Shown: positions 31,192-40,271, numbered from the stretch's first letter. The stretch: 53,400 nucleotides of DNA from Myxococcales bacterium (GCA_020431405.1 JAGQIK010000067.1:1-53400); one strand, 5' to 3'. The notes: a model not told the origin generated them from the sequence alone. Translations and numbers: made by a program.

Positions 31192-32175
31192 GTGAAGCTC
31201 GCATCGCTCAAAGATGGCCGCGACGGGCGGCTCGTTGTCGTCGACCGAAATCTGCAGCGCGCCGTCGAAGTGCCTGATATCGCGAAGACAATGCAGCAGG
31301 CCCTCGATAACTGGGAGGCGATGCGGCCGGCCCTCGAGCAGGTCGCGGCCCGCATCGACGGCCACCCGGGCGCCTTCGACCTCGACACCGCCAAGCTCGC
31401 GGCGCCGCTGCCGCGCGCCTATCAGTGGGTCGACGGCAGTGCCTACGTCAACCACGTCGAGCTCGTGCGCAAGGCGCGTGGCGCCGAGATGCCGCAGAAC
31501 TTCTGGACCGATCCGCTGATGTACCAGGGCTGCTCGGACGGCATGCTCGGCTGCAACGACGACGTGCCGATCGAGTCGGAAGACTGGGGCATCGACTTCG
31601 AAGCCGAGCTGGCGGTGATCACCGACGACACGCCGATGGGCGTCTCGGAGCAGGGCGCGGCCGCGCACATCAAGCTGATCACGCTCGTCAACGACGTCAG
31701 CTTGCGCATGCTGATCCCGGGAGAGCTGGGCAAGGGCTTTGGCTTTCTGCAGAGCAAGCCGGCCACGTCGTTCGCGCCGGTGGTTTGCACCCTCGACGAG
31801 CTCGGCGACGCCTGGCGTGACGGGCGTGTGCACCTGCCGCTGTGCACCGACTACAACGGCGAGCGCTTCGGCGCGCCCGAGGCGGGACCCGACATGACCT
31901 TCAGCTTCCCGCGCCTGGTCAGCCACGCGGCCAAGTCGCGGCACCTCTGCGCTGGCACCATCGTCGGCTCGGGCACCGTCTCCAACGAAGACCGCTCGCG
32001 CGGCTCTTCGTGTCTCGCCGAGCGTCGCATGCTCGAGATCATCGAGCACGGCGCGGCCAAGACGCCGTTCATGCGCTTCGGCGATCGCGTACGTATCGAG
32101 ATGAAAGACAAGGACGGCGTGTCGATCTTCGGCGCCATCGATCAGACGATCGTGCGTTACGAGCCGCAGAGCTAG
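31192..32175 (+). CDS. Fumarylacetoacetate hydrolase family protein
   Basis: 327 aa from a GTG with AGGAG 7 nt upstream. FAH enzymes cleave a C-C bond in beta-diketo acids; the last step of tyrosine breakdown yields fumarate and acetoacetate. Metal and substrate motifs are visible: YQGCSDGMLGCNDDV, DWGIDFEAELAVITDD (acidic ligands), LQSKPATSFAPVV, and the glycine-rich end CAGTIVGSGTVSNED. It is only 3 nt from the maleylacetoacetate isomerase gene, the preceding enzyme of homogentisate catabolism, which strongly supports fumarylacetoacetase as its role. It belongs to the shorter bacterial FAH-like group (compare about 420 aa in eukaryotes). Homogentisate dioxygenase is not in the window. Confidence 0.88.
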   Translation: MKLASLKDGRDGRLVVVDRNLQRAVEVPDIAKTMQQALDNWEAMRPALEQVAARIDGHPGAFDLDTAKLAAPLPRAYQWVDGSAYVNHVELVRKARGAEMPQNFWTDPLMYQGCSDGMLGCNDDVPIESEDWGIDFEAELAVITDDTPMGVSEQGAAAHIKLITLVNDVSLRMLIPGELGKGFGFLQSKPATSFAPVVCTLDELGDAWRDGRVHLPLCTDYNGERFGAPEAGPDMTFSFPRLVSHAAKSRHLCAGTIVGSGTVSNEDRSRGSSCLAERRMLEIIEHGAAKTPFMRFGDRVRIEMKDKDGVSIFGAIDQTIVRYEPQS

Positions 32176-32178
32176 GCC

Positions 32179-32832
32179 ATGCTCGAGCTCTACGGCTATT
32201 TCCGCAGCTCCGCCGCCTATCGCGTGCGCATCGCGCTCAACCTCAAGGGGCTCGCCTACGAGCAGCGGTCGCTGGCGCTGCTCAAACACGAGCAGAGCGC
32301 GCCCGAGTATCTGGCGATCAACCCACAGGGGCGCGTGCCGTGTCTTGTCGACGGCGAGCACGCGCTGGCGCAGTCGCTGGCGATCATCGAGTATCTCGAC
32401 GAAAAGCACCCCGAGCCGCCGCTGCTGCCGAGCGATCCGCTGGGGCGCGCGCGCGTGCGCAAGCTGGCGCAGGTCGTCGCTTGCGACATCCACCCGCTCG
32501 ATAACCTGCGCGTGCTGCGCTATCTCAAGCACGAGCTCGGCGTGAGCGACGAAGGCAAGGACGCCTGGTACGCGCACTGGATCGTGGAGGGCTTTGGCGC
32601 CATCGAGCGCGAGCTCGGCGAGAGCCCGCACACGGGGAGCTATTGTCACGGCGAGACGCCGACCATCGCCGACCTGTGTCTCGTGCCGCAGTGCTATAAC
32701 GCGCGCCGCTTCAACATCGACCTGGCGTCGTTTCCGATCATCGAGCGCATCGAAGCGCACTGTCTCGCGCAGAGCGCCTTCGCCGCGGCGGTGCCCGAGC
32801 GCCAGCCCGACGCGCCCGAGCAGTTGCGCTGA
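32179..32832 (+). CDS. maiA: Maleylacetoacetate isomerase (zeta-class GST)
   Basis: 217 aa, the usual length. It isomerises maleylacetoacetate to fumarylacetoacetate using glutathione. The N-terminal thioredoxin fold carries the zeta signature YFRSSAAYRVRIALNLKGL (the usual SSCSWRVRI, here with the Cys replaced by Ala), the glutathione-binding NPQGRVPCLVDG and ALAQSLAIIEYLDE (Gln-Ser). The C-terminal domain has VACDIHPLDNLRVLRYL and TPTIADLCLVPQCYNARRF, both family-typical. It is coupled to the FAH gene at a 3-nt gap. The missing active-region Cys is seen in some homologues and need not abolish activity. Confidence 0.92.
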   Translation: MLELYGYFRSSAAYRVRIALNLKGLAYEQRSLALLKHEQSAPEYLAINPQGRVPCLVDGEHALAQSLAIIEYLDEKHPEPPLLPSDPLGRARVRKLAQVVACDIHPLDNLRVLRYLKHELGVSDEGKDAWYAHWIVEGFGAIERELGESPHTGSYCHGETPTIADLCLVPQCYNARRFNIDLASFPIIERIEAHCLAQSAFAAAVPERQPDAPEQLR

Positions 32833-32846
32833 GCTAGGCTTATTCG

Positions 32847-33731
32847 ATGTTGTTGATCTTCGTCGGGCTAGGCGCAGCGGGCGTGGCGATCGCCGCCGCC
32901 GTGCTCGCCGTCCGCCTCGACATCAACACCGGCGCATTCAACAGCGTCGCCAAGCGGCTGGTGCTCGACGACCATCTCGACCGGCTGGCCAAGGTCTGCA
33001 AGGTCACGGACGCGCCCTACGTGCGCGCGTGCGGCGCGCTGCTCGCCGAGGCGCCGACCATCGCCGCGAGCGCGGCGAGCAAAGAAGATCTGTGCGCGCG
33101 GCTGCGCGACGGCTTTGCCGAGCGCTTCGCCGAGCTCGCCGAGAGCAGGCTCTCGCTGCTGCGCGGCCTCTCGTGGGTCGGCATGCTCTCGTCGATCGCG
33201 GCCGCTGCGCCGTCGATGGTGTTCATGCTGCGACCGACGCTGCCGCTCATCGCCGGCGTCCTGGGCGCGGCCATCGGCGCCTTCGCCGTGACGCGCCACG
33301 CGCGCATCGTGCGCTCGCCCGCGCGCTTCGACGAGCTCGCGGTCGCGCTCGCGCAGCACTACGACAGCAAGCGTCGCGTCGACGAGGGCGCCTTCCGCTC
33401 GGCGCCGGCCGATGCGCCCGCGCCGCCGGCCGCGACGACGGCGCCGCCGGCCGCGACGATGCCGACACCGCCGTCAGCGCCGCTCGCGGTGGCGCGCGAG
33501 GACGACGACGGCGGAGACCACGGCGAGCGCGGCGAGCGTGCGCCGGCGATGACGCTGCGTTGCGCATCGTGCGGCGCCGATGGGCTGATGGACGTCAGCG
33601 ACGAGGCGATCGAGCGCCTGCGCGTGACGCAGCCCGGCGCGGATGCGACGCTGCTGCGCGCGAGAGTCTGCAAGCAATGCGGGCGTATCGATTGGTATGT
33701 CGATCCGAAGAAGGTGGGCGAGCTCGCCTGA
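32847..33731 (+). CDS. Membrane protein with C-terminal zinc ribbon, function unknown
   Basis: 294 aa. An N-terminal hydrophobic segment (MLLIFVGLGAAGVAIAAAVL), a helical region, then two more hydrophobic stretches (LSWVGMLSSIAAAAPSMVFM and LPLIAGVLGAAIGAFAVT) give three likely membrane passes, loosely resembling MotA/TolQ-type topology without enough identity to claim it. A Pro/Ala-rich linker (residues 200-240) leads to a zinc ribbon: CASCGADG ... CKQCGRIDWYVDP, two CxxC knuckles about 38 residues apart. It starts 14 nt after maiA and is followed closely by the esterase gene on the same strand. Function not recognised. Confidence 0.75.
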   Translation: MLLIFVGLGAAGVAIAAAVLAVRLDINTGAFNSVAKRLVLDDHLDRLAKVCKVTDAPYVRACGALLAEAPTIAASAASKEDLCARLRDGFAERFAELAESRLSLLRGLSWVGMLSSIAAAAPSMVFMLRPTLPLIAGVLGAAIGAFAVTRHARIVRSPARFDELAVALAQHYDSKRRVDEGAFRSAPADAPAPPAATTAPPAATMPTPPSAPLAVAREDDDGGDHGERGERAPAMTLRCASCGADGLMDVSDEAIERLRVTQPGADATLLRARVCKQCGRIDWYVDPKKVGELA

Positions 33732-33757
33732 GCGCGAAGCCCCGCGGGAGCTACACG

Positions 33758-34789
33758 ATGAAGCGTTATGCCTCGATGCTGCTGTGCAGCGCTGTGTTGT
33801 TGGTGGGCGGCTGCAGTGACGACAAACCGGCGACCGGCGGTGACGCGCCGCGCGTGCTCGACGGCGGCGCTGACCAGAACGTCGGCGATGTGACGATCGA
33901 TCCCGACGCCGGTCAGACCGATGGGACGCCTGCTGACGCCGTGACCGACACGCGCCCGCCGCTGCCTGACGGCCCGCTGCCGACGACCTTCGGCGGCTCG
34001 CGGCCGGTAACGCTGCAAGTGCCGGCGAGCTACGACAGCAAGAAGTCCTACCCGCTGGTCTTCATCCTGCACGGCTTTCTCGCCTGGGGCAGCATTCAGA
34101 AGGGGCTCTTCGGCCACGGCGCGCTCGTCGACTCGCGCGAGTTTCTGCTCGCCGCGCCCAACGGCACTCAGAACGCTGCTGGCATTCGCTTCTGGAACGC
34201 CACCGACGCCTGCTGCGGCTTCGGCGCCACCGTCGACGACGTCGGCTATCTGAGGGGCCTGATCACCGAGATCAGCAACGTCTACAACGTCGACCCCAAG
34301 CGCGTGTACATGATCGGCCACAGCAACGGCGGCTTCATGAGCTACCGCATGGCGTGCGAGGCGTCCGACAAGGTCGCCGCTATCGTGAGCCTCGCCGGCG
34401 CGATGTTCAACGACAAGGCGGACTGCAAGCCGAGTCAGCGGGTCAGCGTGCTGCAGGTGCACGGCACGCTCGACGCCGTCATCGCCTACAACGGCGGGCG
34501 AACCAACCCGCTCGACGCCACCACCGCCTATCCGAGCGCCAAGACCAGCGTCGACGACTGGCGCCAGTACAACGGCTGCACCGCGGGGCTCAAGGCGCGC
34601 TCGGCGAAGTACAACATGGACTCGCTGATCCCCGGCGACGAGACCAGCTCCGACGGCTACGACGGCTGTCCAACCGGCATCGACGTCGAGCTGTGGACCA
34701 TCGCAGCGGGCAGCCACCTGCCTTCGCTGATCGGATCGGACTTCGCGGCGAAGACGTTGGACTGGCTATTCGCCCACCCCAAACCCTAG
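33758..34789 (+). CDS. PHB-depolymerase/LpqC-like lipoprotein esterase
   Basis: 343 aa from an ATG with GGGAG 8 nt upstream. The lipobox LVGGC is followed by an Asp/Gly/Thr linker (DGGADQNVGDVTIDPDAGQT), so the enzyme is anchored to a membrane. The alpha/beta-hydrolase core shows the oxyanion strand PLVFILHGFLAWGS, the nucleophile elbow YMIGHSNGGFMSYR (Ser), the acid strand VLQVHGTLDAVIAYNGG (Asp) and the final His in AAGSHLPSL. This matches the polyhydroxybutyrate depolymerase/feruloyl esterase-like family PF10503. A CC pair in DACCGFG is also typical there. The TAG stop lies in the target-site duplication of the 148-bp element that follows. Confidence 0.9.
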   Translation: MKRYASMLLCSAVLLVGGCSDDKPATGGDAPRVLDGGADQNVGDVTIDPDAGQTDGTPADAVTDTRPPLPDGPLPTTFGGSRPVTLQVPASYDSKKSYPLVFILHGFLAWGSIQKGLFGHGALVDSREFLLAAPNGTQNAAGIRFWNATDACCGFGATVDDVGYLRGLITEISNVYNVDPKRVYMIGHSNGGFMSYRMACEASDKVAAIVSLAGAMFNDKADCKPSQRVSVLQVHGTLDAVIAYNGGRTNPLDATTAYPSAKTSVDDWRQYNGCTAGLKARSAKYNMDSLIPGDETSSDGYDGCPTGIDVELWTIAAGSHLPSLIGSDFAAKTLDWLFAHPKP

Positions 34790-34937
34790 GGTCACTCTCT
34801 GATCCGCAGGTTACCGAGATCACAGCGCGCCTGACCCACAATGACATTTCCGCCATTCGGACATTTCCGGATAGCGGAAATGTCATTGTGCTCTATGGAG
34901 CCTGCGATTGCGCGGAGTTGTGGGTCATAGAGTGACC
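34790..34937. mobile_element. 148-bp non-autonomous insertion (MITE-like) with CCTAG target duplication
   Basis: Terminal inverted repeats: GGTCACTCT at 34790-34798 and its exact complement at 34929-34937, extending to about 16 of 19 matches. Both sides carry CCTAG (34785-34789 and 34938-34942), a 5-bp direct repeat as left by transposition. Inside, a 17-bp perfect inverted repeat (34837-34853 with 34874-34890) forms a hairpin, and GACATTTCCG occurs three times (34843, 34860 and inverted at 34875). There is no open reading frame of note. The repeated internal motifs recall the multi-repeat ends of IS21-like elements, from memory and unverified. It sits exactly between the stops of two convergent genes. 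Confidence 0.8.
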
Positions 34938-34938
34938 C

Positions 34939-36774
34939 CTAGATGCGGACGACGGCGAGCAGGCGGATGCCGGCGAAGGCCGGGAAGATGCGGCAGATGC
35001 CGTTGAGGCACTTGAGGCCGGGGCGGTTCTGGCCGAAGCGCACGCCGACGAAGGTGCTGGGGTTGAAGAAGTAGCGGATCGAGCCGCCGAGGTAGACCTT
35101 CGACTCGACGACTACCGTTGGGTCTGACTGCAGCTCGGCGGTGAAGGCCACCGAGATGTAGGGCGACCATTTCCACTGCGCCGCGACGTCGAGCACGTTC
35201 CAGCTGACCAGCTCGAGTAGGTGGCGGCTGCGGCGCTGGTAGAGCCACGTCAGCTGCACGGCGTGGCGCTTTCCGATCGGCTGCTCGATGTCGCCTTGCC
35301 AGAAGATGTCGCGCCGGTACTGCTGGTCTTGTTCGAGGTCCCACTCGTGGCGCACGCCGGCGCGCGTGTTCCAGTGGCCTTTGCCGTCCTGCCACTGCAG
35401 CTCGATGCCACCGAAGGTGTCGTGCAGCTGATGTTGGCCGAACTGTCGCGTGCGCTGAAATGAGTAGCTGGCGTAGGCCAGCAGCTGAAACGGGCCGACC
35501 TTGTCGAAGTTGTGGTCGATGCGCATGCGTGCGCCGGTGGTGCTGCTGTTGTCGGTGACCTCGGAGATGACGCGCTCGAGGGTCGGCGGCGTGGCCCACA
35601 GCAGCGGATAGGGTGGCGTGCCGTTATCGAGCGGGCGCACCTCATAGGCGTCGTAGTGCTTGGCCTCGAAGTTGAGCGTCGTGTCGCCCTGCGAGTAGGT
35701 GATCGACATGTAGGCCGCGAGGCCCGGCATGATCGCGTAGGTGTTAGGGGACGTGAAGGCCGTCGCCTCCTTGTCGATGTTCCAGCCGCGCACCGCGGCG
35801 CCGCCGCGCACCGAACGCATGATGTCGACCTCGAAGTCGACGCTGAGCTTGCCCGAGGCGATGCTGGGCAGCGAGACGGTGGCGCCGGTGATCAGGTCGT
35901 AGTCGATGCCGGTGGCGCCCGCGCTGCTTCGATTGGCCTGGTTCTGCAGGATCCAGACGCTGTGCACGCCGGCGAGCACGGCGTCGAAGAAGCGGTACTC
36001 GAGTCGGCCAGCGATGATCGGCGAGGGGTCCCAGGCCGGAGAGATCTTCCGACGCCAAGTATTGGGCGGTCCCGTCTTGTCGAGCGGCGCCTGCGGGAAG
36101 TTGGCGTCGCCGATGTAGCCGGTGCCCTCGTCGGTGTCGAGGATGTTGAACTGGCCGGCGAGGAAGGTCAGCCCGAGCTCGCCCTCGTGGATCACGAGCT
36201 TGCCGCCGCGGATCATGTTGTCCTGGCCGACGTTGTCGAACTTTACCGCGTTGAGCGCGATGCCCTTGCCGAAGGAGGCGTAGAAGTCGCCGAGGGTCAG
36301 GTCGTAGGACGGCTTGTTGATCGTCAGATAAATGCGCTCGGGGAGCACAACCGATTTGCGGTACAGACCGTAGTGACTGATGAAGCGCGTCGAGCGTTGG
36401 CTGCACCAGCTCAGGCTCGTGTCTTTCTCGAAGCCCGGCTTGCACAGCCGCGTAAAGGGGCTGTTGATGTACGAGTAGATGTCGATGCGCGCGCCAAAGC
36501 GCACGTCGCCGGTGCCGAGGTTGAAGTCGAGGCTGTTGAAGATGCGGTGGTAGTTGTCGTCCTCTTCGGAAGCCAACTCCTCGTTGAGCCCTTTGGTCGA
36601 CGGGTCGTCTTTGATCCCGTCGTTGTCCATGAAATAGGTGTAGTCGAACGAGTTGGTCAGCGTCAGCGACCACTCGCGTCCGAAGAGCTTGAAGTCGGCG
36701 GCCAGCGCGGGCGCGCTGCAGGCAAACGCGAGCGTGAGCGTGGTCGCGACTGCCAGCCGGAGAACCTGAGTCAT
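34939..36774 (-). CDS. Outer-membrane beta-barrel protein candidate (DUF6029-like)
   Basis: 611 aa from the ATG at 36774, giving a signal peptide (MTQVLRLAVATTLTLAFACS ... APALA-ADF). The mature protein is a series of alternating amphipathic strands with many aromatic residues (FSLEWSLTLTNSFDYTYFM-like start, VRFGARIDIYSYINSP, LELTLGDFYASFGKGIALN-like, LNFEAKHYDAYEVRP), ending in strand SIRYFFNPSTFVGVRFGQNR; this is typical of large outer-membrane barrels. FYASFGKGIAL is the segment that suggests DUF6029. Two Cys pairs are present (about CKPGF/SWC and CLNGIC). Its TAG stop lies in the right-hand CCTAG duplication of the inserted element. It diverges from the first kinase gene. Confidence 0.75.
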   Translation of the reverse strand: MTQVLRLAVATTLTLAFACSAPALAADFKLFGREWSLTLTNSFDYTYFMDNDGIKDDPSTKGLNEELASEEDDNYHRIFNSLDFNLGTGDVRFGARIDIYSYINSPFTRLCKPGFEKDTSLSWCSQRSTRFISHYGLYRKSVVLPERIYLTINKPSYDLTLGDFYASFGKGIALNAVKFDNVGQDNMIRGGKLVIHEGELGLTFLAGQFNILDTDEGTGYIGDANFPQAPLDKTGPPNTWRRKISPAWDPSPIIAGRLEYRFFDAVLAGVHSVWILQNQANRSSAGATGIDYDLITGATVSLPSIASGKLSVDFEVDIMRSVRGGAAVRGWNIDKEATAFTSPNTYAIMPGLAAYMSITYSQGDTTLNFEAKHYDAYEVRPLDNGTPPYPLLWATPPTLERVISEVTDNSSTTGARMRIDHNFDKVGPFQLLAYASYSFQRTRQFGQHQLHDTFGGIELQWQDGKGHWNTRAGVRHEWDLEQDQQYRRDIFWQGDIEQPIGKRHAVQLTWLYQRRSRHLLELVSWNVLDVAAQWKWSPYISVAFTAELQSDPTVVVESKVYLGGSIRYFFNPSTFVGVRFGQNRPGLKCLNGICRIFPAFAGIRLLAVVRI

Positions 36775-36856
36775 GGCGGATCGCTTCTTAACGCACCGCA
36801 TGGGGGTGAGGCCAGGTAGAATTCCAAGTCCGCTCGACTCGAGGAACAAACACGCT

Positions 36857-39295
36857 GTGGTGTCCAAGCTGTTTCGCATAGGCACGCTCTTCGCCAACCG
36901 CTATCGCATCGAGGGTCGCCTCGGCGAGGGCGCGATGGGAGCGGTCTATCGCGTGCGCGACATCGACGTCGGCGAGGAGGTGGCGCTCAAGGCGCTCACC
37001 GCTGGCCTCGTGCGGCGCGAGCAGGCGCTGGCGCGTTTTCGGCGCGAGGTGCGGCTCAGCCGGCGCGTGACCCATCGCAACGTCGTGCGCATGCACGATA
37101 TCGGCCAGTACGACGAGATCCACTACCTGACCATGGAGCTCATCGATGGCTTCGCGCTCGACGCGGTGCTCGCCGAGCGCGACCGACTCGCGCCGTCGCA
37201 GGCGCTCGATATCGCCGTTCAGGTGGCGCACGGCCTGGCCGCAGCGCACGCGGCGGGCGTGATCCATCGCGACCTCAAGCCGAGCAACATCCTGCTCGAG
37301 CGATCCTACGTCGAGGGACGCGGTGGGCGCGTGGTCGTGACCGACTTCGGCATCGCGCGCTCGCTCGCCGCCGAGATGGACGGCGCGCAGACGCAAGGCG
37401 CCATCGGCACGCCGCACTTCATGGCGCCCGAGCAGGTCGAAGGCAAAGACGTCGACGCACGCACCGACATCTACGCGCTGGGCGGCGTGCTCTATCAGAT
37501 GCTCACCGGCAAGCTCGCCTTCGCCGAGAAGACGCCGCTGGCCACGGCGATGGCGCGGCTTTCGCGCGAAGCGCCCGATCCGCGCGACACCGTGCCGCTG
37601 CCCGACGCGCTCGCCGAGCACGTGCTGCAGTGCCTCGCGCGCGAACCGGCCGGGCGACCCGTGTCGGCCGAGCTGCTCGCGCAGGAGCTGGCGCACGTGG
37701 CGGCGAGCTCGCAGATCAGCGGGCTGGCGGCGACACAGATCGAGATGCCGATCAGCGCCGGGCCACTCAACCCGGTGGCCAGCGGCTTCGACCAGACCGC
37801 CGTGCAGGACCATCCGCCCGGCTCGTCGGTGTCGTTCGGCAAGCCGGCGTCATCGCGCGGCCGCACGCCGACCTTGCCCACCGGCCGCTCGCTCGCGGTG
37901 CTGCCGTTTCGCGTGCGCGGCCCGCGCGAGGATCTCGACGCCGTGGGCGACGCGGTGAGCGACGAGCTGATCGACGTGCTGTCACGCACGCGCGGTGTGC
38001 GCGTGTTCGCCAGCAGCGCCACGGCGCGCTTTCGCGAGACGCGCGACCCGACGCACATCGGTGGCGAGCTCGGCGCCGACGTCGTCGTCGATGGCACGCT
38101 GCAGGGCTCCGGCGAGCGCGTGCGGCTGTCGGCGCGCATGATCGACGTGCACAGCGGCGTGCAGACCTGGTCGGAGCGCTTCGACGGCCGCTACGAGGAC
38201 ATCTTCCAGCTGCAGGAAGAGATGAGCCTGCGCATCGCCGAGGCGCTGCGCGTCGAGCTCGTGCGCAGCGACGCGGTCTCGCTCGACGCCGCGGCCATCG
38301 AGGCATACGCGCAGGCGCGCGCGCGAATCCGCGCCACCGAATACGTCGGTCACGACGGCGCGCAGAAGCACTTCGAGCGCTGCCTCGAGCTGGCGCCCAA
38401 GTTCAAGCCGGCGCTGGCGGGCTACGCCATGTCGTGTGTGCTGGCGTGGTTCGAGCCCGATGGCTCGGTGACCACCACCAGCGGCGCACGCGCGCGCGAC
38501 GCGGTGGCCCACGCGCTCTCCGAGGCACCCGAGCTTCCCGAGACGCACCTCGCCGACGCCACGCTGGCGAGCAACGACGGCGACTACGAGCGCACCGCCG
38601 ACGCGCTGGCGCGCGCGTTGGAGCTGGCGCCGAGCTACGCCATGGCGCTTGGCTATCTCGGCATGCTGCAGTCGGAGGCCGGCCGCATCGACGCGGGCGT
38701 CAGCCGGCTCGAGATGGCCTACCGCCTCGATCCCCAGCTGACTGTTTCGTTGTGGTCACTGGCGCGCTTGCACGCGCTGCGCGGCGAGTACGATCTCTAC
38801 GAAGGGCTGATGGAGCAGGCTGCCGCCGCCGGGCGCGCGACGCACGCTGGCCACATCATGCTGCAGATCCGTGTCGCCTCGTGGCGCGGCGACATGGCGC
38901 GGCTCGAGGAGCTGTCGTCGAACATCCAGCTCACCGACGACGTGTCGGCGGGCTTGCTGATGATCTACAGCGCAGGTCTGCGCGGCGAGATGGACCTCGG
39001 CGACGCCGATCGCATGCTCTCCGGCGCGCTGCCCGCGTTCATCAACCAACGCTTCGCCACGCTGGCCTGCCAGCTTGCGTGCGAGTTCTTCATGATGGGC
39101 GACCGCATCGATCTTGCCGAGCGCTGGCTCAAAGAGGCGGTCGATCGCGTGCTGGTGGACATGGCGTGGCTCGACCTGTGCCCGCTGCTCGAGCCGCTGC
39201 GGCAGCGCGCCGGCTTCGCGCAGATGCGTCGGGTGGTCAAGGGGCGCGCCGAGGCGTTCTGGGGTCGCAGCGCGCGCGTCGCGCCGCACGTCTGA
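36857..39295 (+). CDS. Ser/Thr protein kinase with TolB-like and TPR domains
   Basis: About 812 aa from a GTG (next codon also GTG) with GAGGA upstream. The kinase domain is complete: GEGAMGAVY loop, VALKAL lysine, HRDLKPSNILLE catalytic loop, VTDFGIARSL, GTPHFMAPEQVEG. After a Pro/Ser linker there is a TolB/FlgO-like domain: LAVLPFRVRGPREDLDAVGD, then LGADVVVDGTLQGSGERVRL and SGVQTWSERFDG, as in adenylate cyclase and CadC-like proteins. The C-terminal about 330 residues are TPRs (ELPETHLADATLASNDGDYE). No transmembrane helix is evident. It is paralogous to the kinase 1 kb downstream; the two flank a small exported protein gene on the other strand. Confidence 0.93.
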   Translation: MVSKLFRIGTLFANRYRIEGRLGEGAMGAVYRVRDIDVGEEVALKALTAGLVRREQALARFRREVRLSRRVTHRNVVRMHDIGQYDEIHYLTMELIDGFALDAVLAERDRLAPSQALDIAVQVAHGLAAAHAAGVIHRDLKPSNILLERSYVEGRGGRVVVTDFGIARSLAAEMDGAQTQGAIGTPHFMAPEQVEGKDVDARTDIYALGGVLYQMLTGKLAFAEKTPLATAMARLSREAPDPRDTVPLPDALAEHVLQCLAREPAGRPVSAELLAQELAHVAASSQISGLAATQIEMPISAGPLNPVASGFDQTAVQDHPPGSSVSFGKPASSRGRTPTLPTGRSLAVLPFRVRGPREDLDAVGDAVSDELIDVLSRTRGVRVFASSATARFRETRDPTHIGGELGADVVVDGTLQGSGERVRLSARMIDVHSGVQTWSERFDGRYEDIFQLQEEMSLRIAEALRVELVRSDAVSLDAAAIEAYAQARARIRATEYVGHDGAQKHFERCLELAPKFKPALAGYAMSCVLAWFEPDGSVTTTSGARARDAVAHALSEAPELPETHLADATLASNDGDYERTADALARALELAPSYAMALGYLGMLQSEAGRIDAGVSRLEMAYRLDPQLTVSLWSLARLHALRGEYDLYEGLMEQAAAAGRATHAGHIMLQIRVASWRGDMARLEELSSNIQLTDDVSAGLLMIYSAGLRGEMDLGDADRMLSGALPAFINQRFATLACQLACEFFMMGDRIDLAERWLKEAVDRVLVDMAWLDLCPLLEPLRQRAGFAQMRRVVKGRAEAFWGRSARVAPHV

Positions 39296-39311
39296 GCGCT
39301 CGCGCGCGCGC

Positions 39312-40169
39312 CTACTTGCCGGCGAAGCGCGTCTGACAGCGTTTGACGCGCTTGACCAGGCGCGTGAGCGCGTGCTGGCGCAGCTTGCCCGCGATGGTGC
39401 CCTTGAAGCGGCGCGCGAGCCACGAGTTGAAGAAGTCGAAGCGGTGGATCTGGTGATAGCGCACACGCAGGTGACCGTTTTGCGGCCAGCTCTGATAGAG
39501 CTCGAGCGAGTCGGTGTAGTAGTGGTCCGAAAACAGCAGCGTGCGCCCGACACAGCGCGTGTTGCCGTTCTTCCAGGCGAATAGCTGCGTCAGCAGCACG
39601 GTGGGGCGCATGCGCTTGGAGGCGCTGACCTTGCGCCACTCCAGCACGTCGTGCGTCTTGACGGGGCCGTTGATCAGCCAGTGAAACTCGGGGAGCTTGG
39701 CGCAGGGCTCGCCTTTGACCTGATAGTGCTCGATGCGGTAGCGCTTGCGCTTCTTGTTGGCGGCCGTGGCGAGCTCGTAGAGCAGCTGGTAGTAGACGCG
39801 CTTCTTGTTGGCCAGTCCGCTGGCGGCGGCGATGCGCACCTTCATCGACTGCGGAAACTCGTAGAGGCACTTGCTGGCGCTGCAGGTCGAGAGGATGCGC
39901 TCCTCTTCGGCGGTCCAGTGCACGCGCCCGAAGATCGCGCTCGGGTCGGCGCCGCGGCGCACGCGCCGCCGCCCGCGGGCGAGGCACTGGCCGAGCTGCT
40001 CGCCGCTGAGGCCGTCGACATCGAGCGTGATCGTGGTGTTGATCTCCTCGCGGCGCGGCGTGGCGCCCTTGACCTCGACGAGCGTGATGTCGCCGGCAGC
40101 CCGCGCGCGCAGCGGGGCTTGCGCGACGAGGACGGTCAAGAGCAGCGAAATGTGCCGAGCGCTTCGCAT
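39312..40169 (-). CDS. Exported protein of unknown function between two kinases
   Basis: 285 aa from the ATG at 40169, chosen because it begins a clean signal peptide (MRSARHISLLLTVLVAQAPL, cleavage near ARA-AGD). The mature protein is basic, with a Cys pair (CSASKCLYEF), and C-terminal aromatic-rich strands HLRVRYHQIHRFDFFNSWLA followed by a basic helix (QHALTRLVKRVKRCQTRF). No known domain is recognised; the SRPBCC/START-like alternation of strands and a long C-terminal helix is a possibility only. It lies head to head with the second kinase (102-bp gap) and tail to tail with the first (16-bp gap), so it may share regulation with one of them. Confidence 0.7.
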   Translation of the reverse strand: MRSARHISLLLTVLVAQAPLRARAAGDITLVEVKGATPRREEINTTITLDVDGLSGEQLGQCLARGRRRVRRGADPSAIFGRVHWTAEEERILSTCSASKCLYEFPQSMKVRIAAASGLANKKRVYYQLLYELATAANKKRKRYRIEHYQVKGEPCAKLPEFHWLINGPVKTHDVLEWRKVSASKRMRPTVLLTQLFAWKNGNTRCVGRTLLFSDHYYTDSLELYQSWPQNGHLRVRYHQIHRFDFFNSWLARRFKGTIAGKLRQHALTRLVKRVKRCQTRFAGK

Positions 40170-40271
40170 CGTCAACAGTGTGATCCCCTCCGCGCAGCCC
40201 ATACCATGACGCGCCGCACACGTCATCTCTTGGCGCAGACGGCGCGGGCCGGTTGCGAATAAGATGAATAC

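Noticed and set aside
31177-32760. 527-codon frame antisense to the FAH and maiA genes
   Set aside because: It spans two well-supported genes and has biased, motif-free composition.
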